Assembly (NCBI GenBank): GCA_013399855.1
Contig: VXAY01002192.1
Coordinates: 992,001-1,056,000, forward strand
Origin: Oxyruncus cristatus
Taxonomy: Eukaryota; Chordata; Aves; Passeriformes; Cotingidae
Length of the DNA: 64,000 nucleotides
Direction: 5' to 3'
The notes under the pieces were generated by a model that searched no databases, was not told the DNA's origin, and saw only the letters and a program-made list of their open reading frames with translations. Positions within the stretch are counted from its first letter, which is position 1, and the number at the start of each line of letters is the position of its first letter. The translations under genes and the position numbers were made by a program. Shown piece after piece: positions 39,801 through 51,800 of the stretch.

Positions 39801-42800
39801 TTTGCACTGGAAATGAACACTAAGAAACAATTTAATTGAAGTATTTCTTAAATCTGGAAATGGTTTTGTGTTCACAGACCCCCTGCCAGAACGGGGTAGT
39901 TTTGCTTCCTTTCATTTCCAGTGTACAACCCACTTAATTTGAGTTTTCTGAAAGTGGTAGCTGAAAACAATTTTCGGAATCTTTATTCATGTTCTTAAAT
40001 GAATTCCCTGATTTCCAGTGTGTGAAGCATATAATAGGTCCCCTTGGGTTTCATAGGTTGAGCTTATTTTGTCCTTGTATCCCTCTACTGGGCAAACCTT
40101 TCCATGCCCTCGTAAGGAAGGCAATTTTAAGCACCTTCCTCAGAAGGGATGAAGGGCAGTTAGTGATCCCAAAGCTGATATTCACAAAATTTTTAATTAA
40201 TCTGGTAACCAGTTGGTGGCACTGATGAGTGAAAGCAGGCTGCCTGATCTGATAGACACTTACAAAGGTGTTGGGTTTTATAAAAATGACTAGTCTCACA
40301 AAACTATTGAAATGCAGAGGGACAGCTTTATGGCTTCAAATACACGGTTTATATACTAATGATTGAACCCAGTGTTTTGTAGCATTTGAAGACCTGCCAC
40401 TTTGCCTCCTTTCTTTGAGGCTTTATGTAGAACTATATTAACAGCATAAAATAAATTAAACACTAGCTCAAGAAAATCAATCAGAAATTGCTAGTTTCAG
40501 ACAATCATCAGAAATATAAACTTAGGTTACATAGAAAGGGAAAAAAGGCAGGGGGTGTGGGGGAAATCCTGTTCCACCGGGTCACGAAGCAAATGGCCAT
40601 GAACTAAAAATAATCTTTCTATTGTTCCACAGAATGTGAGTAGAAATTAATATGCTAAGTCTTATTCCACTAAAAGTCCCAATTCTGCTTCTCTGCATAC
40701 ATTTAATGTATTCGGAATTGCACTGATGACTTTTTAAAGTCTCTTAATGTGGTGGGTTTAGATGTGTTCTCCCTGTACAAAACTACATCTTTCACTGAGA
40801 AAAAAATTACTCCGACAGTATTCATTTCTCTTTAATGATTCCATTAGGTTAAATGCAATAAAATAATGAAAATTCCTTTTTCGTTTTCCGGACGGCCAAA
40901 CGGCATGATAAAAAGGCATGACTAATCCCCTACCCTGAGGGCTTCGAAAGGGAAGAATAGGGTAGGGTGGGGTTCCTCAGCCACACAGCCAGCTTACTGC
41001 CTGAAAAGGGGTTGGATAAAGGCAGGATTTAATACAAAAGGTCAGGCTAACATAATACCTTTCCACTGAAAGGAAGTAGAACTCAGTAAAAATTCTTGGT
41101 GATGAAAGGAAGGGAATTACTGCTACCATATATATTATATATGTTGCTATACTGAAGGATGGTGAAGAAGCAACAAATATTTCAGGTCTGAAAGAAGAGC
41201 ATCACCGTGGTGGTGGGCTGTTTGGTGAGAGCATCAGTCAGTGGCCAGGTTTGGTATTGTTTTGCACTAAGCTGCTCATTAGGAAGGATGCGACAAGGTT
41301 CAAGAGTCCCAGGTGGGTACTTAGGGCTGAGCAGTCAGTCAGTCACCATGAAGACCCCTGGGATATAGTCAATGATTGTCAGAAATACATTTTTAACCTC
41401 TTAGTCAGTAATGGAGAGAGAGGGCAATGTTTGGCTAGCAGATGAAATAACATTTAAGTAGCAAATGTTGTGCTTGTCTGGTTAAAGCATACAGCAGTCA
41501 GGTTGGCAGAGAGCTGAAACAAAGTGCAGCGATTTTTCCAGCTTCTTGCTTGCTGTCATTTATATGGAGAGAAGTCTAGGAACGTGATCCTGCCCCAGCT
41601 GAGACAAGTCTGTCAGAGTCAATATCGTTTCCATCTTCCCTAATCCTCTGTTGCACTCAACATTTTCCCTCTGGAGTTCTCCCTGCCTATGTCAGGACTC
41701 TACAGCCCCGGGCTGTGCCCTGTTACGGCAGCCTGGGGGAGGAAGGCAGTTGCATGTCCTTAGTCTTGACGTCTCCTTGTCCCTGCCTGTAGTCCCTTAT
41801 GCTTGCAGAAGCATCCTGACGTAAAGAGAGGCTAACAGGAGATGGGATGTCTCTTATCCTCTGTGCGTGTCTGAAAGAAGGCAAGAGAGCATCCTCCTTG
41901 CCTCATAAGTTGCCACTGCTGTTTCTGTGCCCATGGTGGCAGTCTTGCTCAAAGTGTCTTCGTTTGGGAGGTCCATTTACAAAGTCTTTATAACACAGTG
42001 AAGATTTCATTATGAAAACTGGAAAATCACCAGGGTTTGACGAGACTGAGAAGGAATATTGCATTCACATGTTGTGTGGCTTCCCCCAGTCATCCCTTCT
42101 TGTATTCATCACACAAAATTCAGTTTTCCTGAAGTCCTCTGTCATATACTGGAAAGTCACCTCGCCTTATATTACATTTTGCATAGGAATTGTTCTTCAC
42201 CAGACATGATCTTATTTGTATTTTCACACATTAAAGTGGACAGAGGCATATGCTGAGAAAGAAGGAATAGTGTAAGCTCAAGTTTTTTCATTTCTACATG
42301 GTTTAAATTTTCAGCAAAATGCTCCTGGTTTTGTATTTTATGTCCCATATCATATGTGAGAGGCTACTTCCCTCTCTGCTGCAGGAAGAGTGGGATTTTT
42401 CCTTGAGCAGAGCCAGAGATGGAAAATGGTCTCTTTTGTGGTGGGGTTTGTGGAGTGCCTCTGGTAAATGAACCTGAGAGTCTTAGAAGAGAGATGACTG
42501 CCCGTGGGAAAACCCAAAATGGCCTTGCTAGCTATTACAAAATGTAATGGATTTTAACACAGAAGTAATTATTTTGCTAGGGAATGTTCAGAAGAATATA
42601 ATTGTAACAATATTATTGTTTGCAATTGACAGCTAAGGGAGATGGAAGAGATGTGGACTACTTTGGCTTAAGCTTATAATGTGAAGCTGGTGGAATTAAT
42701 TACTGATATAACAGGCAGGGATTTTTTCTCCTGTTACTGTGATATTTTACTGGAAGACCTAGAATTAGTATTGTCTGTGTGCAAACTCCACAATTCTGGG

Positions 42801-45800
42801 GCTTCCCCTCCTAACAATTGTGGTACATCAGATGAACACCAGCCTGCTGGTTCCATGTCCATCACGGACTTGTAACCAGTCTGGGATTCCAAGCAAGCAC
42901 CTCCAGGGACAAAGCACTTGCCAGCATGCAGGTGTCTGTCATGCTGTCTTTAACTTGCACTTCAAGCTAGACCTTTCTGAGACTTGTGAAAAATAGCTCT
43001 GAAATCCCCCAGATACCAAAGAGATGAGCACTAACAGCCTGAAGGACTGCAGCCCCACTGGGCTTGCCAGGGACAGGCATGGGCAGTCACCCAGGGGATT
43101 TTATTTGCTGCTAACTAATCATGGCCACAGTGTCTCATGGACAGAGATGACTTGTGAGAAGGGTGAGTAGCCACCTGTGGAAGGAGGTTCTGCCTTGTCT
43201 TGGATGCTGCTGGGTCTGCATATGTGCAGTGGCCCTTGTTGGCACAGCCCTTGCTGTGTCAGCTGCAGATTTACACCCTCCCACCCCTGTAGCTGGAGGC
43301 TGGCCATTGCCAGGGAATTCTGAGACAGCTGAGACATTAATCAAAACATAATTTGAAAAGTCCTTAAACTTTCATTGTTTACTTTATAGGATCTAGGTAG
43401 GACGAAAGCCATTCTTTTAGCTGGTCAGATAGGCTTGATAAGGTCCACCCCAACCAATAAACAAGAATTAAAATAAACCTTCTCCTTTCTGTGCTGTTGT
43501 TTTAAAACAGGCTTACCCTATTTGAAAAACAACTTTGATCCTAGACAAATCTTAGGATAAACCACAAATATGTCTGCTCTGGAATAAATCTATGTGGAGT
43601 TTCTGGATTTACATTCATAAAGGCTTAGCTAACAATAATTAATTTGGAATAAATTACTCCAATTGCAACAAGGCCATAAATTCTAGCTCAGATTTGTACA
43701 GGAGGTTATTTAGCTATGTCTTTCAGACTATTAAAAGTTTTATAGGAAGGTTTTGAAATAATTGTATTTACATGTATATTTACGCATACAAACACATAAA
43801 TGTATATATTCCGTAATACAATTTTTTACTGTCCATGTTCTAGGTCCCAGTGAATGGCCAAGTTATCACATCAGTCGACATCAGAGAGAAAAAGCTCCTC
43901 AAGGTACCAGCAAGAGTTTTAGAGTTTATATGTTGTCTTTCAAGAGACAGTTGTTTTAAGAATGTTCCCTTTTTTAAGATAATTTTTTCTTCCTGGTTTT
44001 GGTGCACTTAAGAGAGGACTTAGGACCATGTAATTTTCTGGCACAGTCACACTGCAGTGATTGCCACTGTCGCCATAAGTGGGATGGTCTCATCATCCAA
44101 GCCCAAGTGTGTGCTGGGATCTCTTGTATTCCATTTCCAGTTCTGACAGGGTACATGTCCCTGGATCTGTTTAAGAGTTTTTTCTTGGGCATTGAGCAGT
44201 TGTACTGCTGTGGGAGAAAGGGTCAGTGCCAGGACACTTCCAAGTTCCAACTTCCAGGTTGCCCAGAGAAGTTGTGGATGTCCCATCCCTGGAAGTGTCC
44301 AATGCCAGGATGGATGGGGCTTTGAGCAACCTGGTCTAGTGAAATGTGTCCCTGCCATGGCAGGGCAGTGGGAACTGGATGATCTTTAAGGTCCCTTCCA
44401 AACCATTCAGTGATTCTGTGATTCTAAATGAGGAGCAGCCCCTGAGCCTGGGCAGGGAACAGTGTTTCTGGCAGGGGTTTCCCACCTTCGAAAAGTCAAG
44501 AGCCACTGTGTTTAAACCACAACATTCAAAACTGAAGGCTTAAGGTTAGCTCTGGTTTAATCTGAAAATGGCCTCAGCTACTCCCATGCCCTTTCAGATT
44601 AGTGTAAACTACAGATACCCTCATTAAAAATAAGCTGTTCCATGGTTTTGGTGTTCTTGGGTTTTGTGTGTGTGTGTTTTTGTTTTTGTTTTTGTTTTTG
44701 TTTTTGTTTTTGTTTTGTTTTTTTAAGCGTTGGCAGGGTCCTAATTCCTGATTTCAGCACTCCTGATTTTAAAGGGGGTACATACTTTTAGACTTTTCTC
44801 TTTCATAGGAAGAAACTTAGGATTTAGGAAAGATGAATGCAAATCTTACTACAGAGCAGGTACCTGAATTAAAATGTGAGCTTTCTAATCTAGCAGATAA
44901 ATTAAGATTTGTAGGCCCAAAGTGATAGCATTTAGTGGTTTGGAGTTTGCAATAAAATCTTCTCAGGAAGACTTATGCCCCCACTTAAGGATTCCAGCAA
45001 CCTCTTGCTCTCTCTGAGTACCATGGGTGGTCTTCCTTTCAAAACTACTGCCCTGACTCTCTTTTTCTTCATGATGAAATGTAACAAATACCTGTTTTAT
45101 CTTTCTGCTGTGTATCTCCTGTATACTGTAGCCCAAGAAGAAGAGGAAAACCCAATGCTCAGACAAGGAGGTGCCAAAAGATCTGCTTTCTGTGGAAAAA
45201 GACAAACTGCAAGAAGAGGAAGGTAACAAAAGATTTGGTTCTTCTGTTGTCTGATGCATATTACCAAATAGTAACACAGGATGAAATATGTCAACAAGGA
45301 GGTCTCCTCAACTGTTCCAGTGTTCTGCATTATTGGAGAAAGTTGCCAGTTTGAGAGTTGTTTCTATCACCTGCTTCTTACTACGTGGACAGGGGCCATG
45401 TGCTTTCCTGCCACACTCCTCAGATCCTGAGCGTCTTTACAAGGGTGGCAAACCTGCAGGTGAAGAAGCATCTCTGAAGTGATCAGAGGCCCACTGGGCA
45501 GCAGGGTCCTGTCTTCATGTTCTTCCTCTACTCCTGTAGCCCCTGCTATGCTGATCCACACCTGGGGCTGTGCTCTCTCCAGGCAGTGCGTTGTTGTGCC
45601 CATGACTGAGGCTGATAAAGGCACTGAGGTAGCCAACTTCTAGCAGAGCCAAGATCTTCGTTTGCAAGCAGATCTGCAGAGAAATCTGGCAGAGGCCAGC
45701 AGGGCTCAGGCAGCTAGAATTTCATTGGAAAATACATTGCATACCATGAGCCCCTCTTTGCCTCTCCCTACCAAGGGTCATACTGAAAACAACAAATTCT

Positions 45801-48800
45801 AAGCTTTTCTGGGCTTAAAAGATTATAATGTGATTAGTGTGGTGGCGAGAGCAAAAGAAGCCCTTGCTTGCTGTCGGTCCGGAGTCCTTCCTGGAGCCTG
45901 GTGTCAGAGGACCTGCGAGGCTGCTGGGGGAAAAAGGGTAGAGGCTTTCTACAAATGGATCTGTAGTTTTTTTGAATGGATGAGTCAGCCGTTTCATGTG
46001 TTATTTGTGCATGCTTCAGAAAAAGAAAGTGTTTGTCTTGGTCAAATCCAGGGACTCTGTTTTTTCTTTATTAACTATTTGTGCTGGTCCCTCCTCTGAC
46101 TTCTAGGGTCATGGAGAGCATGGACAGAGATAGAATGTGGCCCCATTGGTGTGAACAAATGTGTGTGGGAACCAGCTGGGTGGTAGAGGGTGTCCATACC
46201 ACAGAATAAGTCTTAAGAGTATGTTCAGAGCTAGAGGAACCCAGCAGATGGAAACCTTATTTAACAGTTGAGGTTTTCATTAACTTCTCCCCGCTGACAA
46301 ATATAGAAGGTGGTTGATGCTCTGCTATAACATCTCCCCCAAGGGAAAGGGGTGTCACATCAAGCTGAGGCACAGGATGGGAGAATATGTGCAGTTACTA
46401 GGGTCAGGGCACATGACAGACAGGTTTGTGATGGGGATTTCTTACATAATACATTTCTGCAGAGGCAGCAAAGGCTGCACACAGGGAGATGCTGCAGGAG
46501 ACCTGAAGCCACTTTTACAGCCAACATCAGAAACAATCAGATAGCTATTTACCTTGGTGCTAAGCAGTAAAGCCAATAAAGGCAGTTCTTTGTTAGCTTG
46601 AAAATGAACTTTGCTCTGTGTTGTAGGAGTTTGGCAGACCAAGATCAGTAGCCGTGAAAAGAGACACTTAAGGAAGGAAAGGCTGAAACAGAAAGGTAAG
46701 TGTACAGGCTCAGTTCACACACCTGATCTGGACAGGCTTGTCACCCCTCCCCACTTCCCAGAATCTTTCTGTTTGCTCTATTTGTCATTTGGCAGCAAAG
46801 TCTTTGCACTTACTGAGGCTATTTACTTTAGAAAAGAGCCTTGGGAGCTCTTACTTGGGAGCCTGCCTTTTTACTCCAGGCTCTCATTAAAACACATAGC
46901 ATTACCCACAGGACTCTGAAAGCAGATGTCTGTTAGATCTGAGATTTACTAAAGGCTTGGTGTTATGTGGGTTAGTTACTTTTGCCTGGCTTGACAGAAG
47001 AAATTTTCTGATAATGGATATATAAAAACACGTGTAATTTGCTCAGTTCCAAACAGGTTCTTTAGTCCAGGCCTTCCCAGAGTAAAAAACTGTAACAGGG
47101 TGATATACTCCTATCCTAATGAGGTAAAATGAAACAACACCCTCTGCTCACTCCACATTTTTCCTCTGGGTATTTCAAGATGTCTGCCATGCACTTACAC
47201 CTACATACTTTTCTACTAATCATGCTATATGTAATAACCCCCATATGAAATGGGTCATGGAATTAAGGCATTTGGAAATGTTTTCATTATCTGTGATAAA
47301 ATGATCAAAATAACCTGTAAATTTAATATATTACAGTAATATAGCTTATCTAGCTAAGATAGGAATTTGGAATTGGGAGATGTAGCTGTATATATATGTG
47401 TGGGTTTCTGCACTGTCTGCATTAAGACTGTCTTAAAGTGCCCTCAGATGCTCTACTAAAATTGAAGGGCAAATGTACAGCAAATTTTAATCTGAAAATA
47501 TGCAGACATTTTGGGACTACTTTTTGGTTTTTGATTATAAAATCAAGAACTTGGATTTTTAACTCTTGGATTATCAACAGTTAAATACCTGCATGAGCCT
47601 CTAAGGGATTAAGGTGCTGAAGTCTCTGCTTGCTTTCCAGCAAAGTAGATGGTTCCACAATTCTTTCTTCATGTAAGCTGACCTGTTGGCATGGGTGGTA
47701 CCAGCTGCGCGTGCAGAAGGTTAAGCATGCATGGTTGAACCCTAAGGTCATGCAGGCATTTAAGTGCTTTGCTGACCCAGGAAAGGGAGCTCAGTAGATC
47801 AAGTTGTAGTTGAAGGACCAGAAGCCCTTGGTGGAATCCCGGAGCCTGGGTTGTCCAGGATGCTGAACCAAGTGATCGTGTTGGTGTGGGCATTTACAGA
47901 GCAGTGAGATGTGATCTAGGAAGGAGCCCGAACCCTGCTGAGGGAGAGCTGCTGGTCCATATCAGAGGAGAAGCAGCAGCAGCAATGAGTGAAGGTGGAG
48001 TTGTTGCCAGCAGTGGTCCCCTCTCCACCAGAGCCCCAGGAAAATGCTTTGCTTTTCTGAAGACTGGAGTCATAAAGTGCTTTAGGAGTCCTTTGAAGCA
48101 AAATATGTTGGAGAAAATTGTCATTATTTAAAATATCCATATGCTGGCGCTGATTTCTCTAGCAGCCTTGAACTAGCAACATCCAAGATGTTTGCTTTCT
48201 TTTTCCTTGGAGGTCCAGCTGTTCTCTTTCTCTCCCTTCACTGCTCTGGGTCTCCAGCTGGACTCTAGAGGCCTTGAACCACCCTTGCACTCAGGAAGGG
48301 ACACCAAGGCCTCTGTGGTGCCTTTTTTCTCACATGACCTTCATATTTGCTGCCTCCACATCCCATCCCGGGCACTCTGCTTCACTGTAATCATATCTGT
48401 AAATACTTCCAGTTGGAAATAGCCATTACATCTGATGGGTTTAGAACAGGCTTTGTTCTATTGTTTCTTCTGTACAAACTCTTGCTTGTAATTAAAAATA
48501 ATTATGTAATGTTTATTCCCGAGAAGACCCCAGCAGAGCATCCCTGGGTAACTTGGCAGTTGAGCCAGCCTTTGACTGGAATGAGAAGGGAGCGGTGTGG
48601 CCACTCACAGGGGACACCAGTGGTGGTGGAAAAGGTGCTCTCTTTGCCAAGGCAGAGTGTGGGGCCACGCTGAAGGCCTCAGGAGCCACACGGGAAGAAT
48701 CAGTGCCCTCCCGGTTGGAAGAGGATGTTTTCTCCAACGTAGGTGAGTGTGGAGGTTCAAGCATTGCTGAGGGAAAGCTTCACAAACTGCTGTGTCCTTC

Positions 48801-51800
48801 AGACATTCATCCTGCACACACAGTGTTGTCCACCCCCCTTGAATCCTGCTAGCTGTCATTTATTTCCCAGCAATGGGAAAAGAAGGGTCTTCATGGCAGG
48901 AATTTCTTGTGTTGTAGACTATCTGCTGGGTACAAGTTGATTATACCCATAGGTATTTTGTGTTTGGCCCCTTGCGACCAAGGCCTTTCCCTCCAAGGTT
49001 GTTCACACATGGTCAGAGGTAGACTGCAGGGCATATATCCACATGTTTCAAAGCAGTATGGGGCAGGGTATTTCTAACTAAAAAGCATTTGATTTTGACT
49101 GCGTTCTCTAATTAATCAAGCATGATGGCTGGACTGATTGGTATAAAAGGCCATATGATGACTCACCTTCAGTAGCAGTAATCCAGCACTTTGGTGACTC
49201 AGAAAATGCTCTTAGGTTGCCCTCACATGAGTTGCCTTCTCTGCTAGGGTCGTTCTCTTGCAAAGTATAGGGTTGATGGGGGAGGACATTAGTACCATTT
49301 TTACTCTAGTGCTTTCAAAAGGCCAAATTCCAAGCTGATACTTAATGACAACTTCTGCCAGTAGCACAAAAAGGGGACATAGTTCAGATGAGTGAGGAAT
49401 TTAAATCCAGAGAAGTGCCATGCTGGTATGACACGCATGTTGAAGGGTTGAGAAGGTGTGCATGGTGATGGGGTTGGACACCATAAAGGTGATTTCTCCT
49501 TGCTTGATTCTTGTTCAGCAACAGCAGTGGATGCAGGCTTGGGATGGAGAGAACACAGAAGGCCTGTAATGAGATTGGGAGCATGAGGTAGAAACTGCTG
49601 CCACTAGCTGTGAACATGACATCAGCTTTCGGGTTACTGTTTGTTTGCGTTTTAAATGCAGGAACATGGGATATTGCAGATGTAAAATCCTGTCCTGTGA
49701 CCTTTGGGACGTTATCAGATCTGTCCAGGGATTTAGGTGAGTTGTCTCTCTTTGGACTTTTATCTGAATCCTTCTATCACTTTCTTAGAAGCTTGGCTTA
49801 AAAGGGCTCTCACTGATCACTTATGGGTCTTCTACCCTGGAGCCACATTTTGTTAGTCACTCTCCTTTGCAGAGCTTGCTTGCATTTGCAATCCAACACG
49901 CCAGCATTTTAGGGACTGACATCACAACCTTTTATTGAGTGCTTTCCAAACTCCTATCTCATCTTGGAATAAATAAAAAAAAATATTGCCTCCCCAGCAA
50001 ATTCTTTCTGTTGGGTTTACTCGCACAGGAGGTTTCTGTTGTGCTGTGATGACCAACAAATTCAGAGAATTTCAGATTGAGGGAAGGTGCAAATGCCCAG
50101 GTTGGAAAAGCTCTGTCAGAGGCTTCCTAGCCAGCACCTTCCCATCCAGCACAGTGAGAGATTTTCAGCTTGACCCTCTCCGTGAATGGCTTTGAGAAGG
50201 ATGGAACATCTACTGGTTCTGCATTAAGTTGATCCTCATTTCTGGCTTTCACTTTGCATCCCTGCAACTGTCAACCCTTCTCACTGACTGACTCTGAGTG
50301 CTCCTGGCTCATACGTTCCCTACCTACCAGAAACTCATATTTGTCTGAAAGTTCAACCGGATCATGAATGCAAAGTCTGGCCCTGAATCTTTGCTAAAGG
50401 CAATTACAGATACATATAGATAGACATCTGTGCACAAAACAGCATGCGTGGTGTTAGCCTGAACACAGAAATTAGCTTCTAAAGCCAGACATGGCAATCA
50501 ATATAATACATACTATATTTAAACATCTGTTTTCCAACACTGCATCAATGGATTGATGCAGTTTCTAATGTCCAAGTAATCAACAGGGAGAAATATTTGT
50601 TAACATCTGCATTTATATAGCAAAAAATCAAGCTGATACAGAACAAAACCAGGGAGTTCTTTAGCTGAAAGAAGATCAGAGATGTGAAAAAAACTCCCTA
50701 ATTTATGAAAGATGTGAAGAAAACACTGGTCTGTTATGCACAGGCCTTAGAAAGGGGCTAAGGGGAGTCATTCAGGGAGGCATGTGAGTCCTACTGCTTA
50801 CTTTAGTTGCTGAAAGTAATCATCAAAAAAACTTTTTATTTTTCCCCCAGCAGCTCTCTCTCATCTTTCTCTTTCATGAAGCAATTAATTTAGTAATTAT
50901 GGATTTCTATTAGCTTTAGCAGAAACCTTCTCACTGAAGGTGGTGGGAGTTGGAGCTGGATACACTGGATGAGGCTTTTGTTCTGCAGGAACTGTAGATC
51001 CCTTCTTAGGTCCCCAACATTTTATGAATATTGCTAGTGTAGCCACTCCTGAGTGAGTTGTTTTTAATAACTTATGCATGTAGTGTCCTCGTCCAGCCTT
51101 TGTTAATAAATCCACTGCGATGAGCAGCATAGATTAATGTGTGTTTTAAATTACATAACATTCAGGCATTGTGACACAGTGAGCAGATAGAGGCATGATT
51201 AATTGGTTTTAATAATGTGAATATACCTATGTGATTATCTTTTAGGTTTGGGGGTTTTTGTTTTTGTTGTTTTTGTTTTAATTTTTAAAAAGGACACTTT
51301 GCTGTATGCAGATAACGTGAAGAGTAAATCATCCGAGGACAGTCCTTCCAGATGCTGTTGGCACAGCAGCTCGACCTTCCTCCCCACAGAAGATGCGTGG
51401 CAGGGGCAGGGTATGTCTCTTTTCTCTTTTTCTGTTCAAAGGCAAGTGTATTAATGCTGATACTCTTTTTAATCTGTTTCCTATGCCTTGGAAATCAGGA
51501 TCCACTTCCCATGTGGCTCATTCACTGGTAGAGGAAAGGGAGAAATCCAGTGTGAGTCTAGTTTTTGGCAGGTGCCCAGAGCTGCCGTGAGCTCGGTCAG
51601 GGCAGTAGGCGCCCATGTGGGACACTTGAGAAGAGTGAGAACATCCATTTTATTTATGTTTTTCCTCAGAAGATGACAAAAAAGGGACGCAGAAAGTACA
51701 ATCCTTTTCAGTGCACACATGCTGCTGTGCAAAGTGTAATCAGAGCTCCTGGGCAGCAGGAGCAGCCGTAGGGAGGCTGTCTGCAGGCCTCCCGTGGCTG

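Larger units (their letters stand above)
33852..43843 (+). other. Intron 1 of the MTDH-like gene (about 10 kb)
   Basis: The intron runs from GTAAGG after exon 1 to TTCTAG before exon 2. It contains a roughly 100-145 bp direct duplication (34.7 and 35.1 kb), a minus-strand CR1 with an LTR inserted in it (36.7-37.4 kb), and two short tandem duplications near 37.75 and 37.9 kb. The rest is AT-rich and unrecognised. A large first intron with most regulatory sequence is common in this family. Confidence 0.65.
43904..45131 (+). other. Intron 2 of the MTDH-like gene
   Basis: Intron of about 1.2 kb. It holds a plus-strand CR1 tail (44.26-44.43 kb) and a GT/GTTTTT simple repeat (44.66-44.72 kb). No other feature recognised. 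Confidence 0.65.

Noticed and set aside
47886..48131. 81-codon open frame considered as the missing exon between exons 4 and 5
   Set aside because: No convincing acceptor and donor in phase 1 and no resemblance to the serine/threonine block of MTDH.
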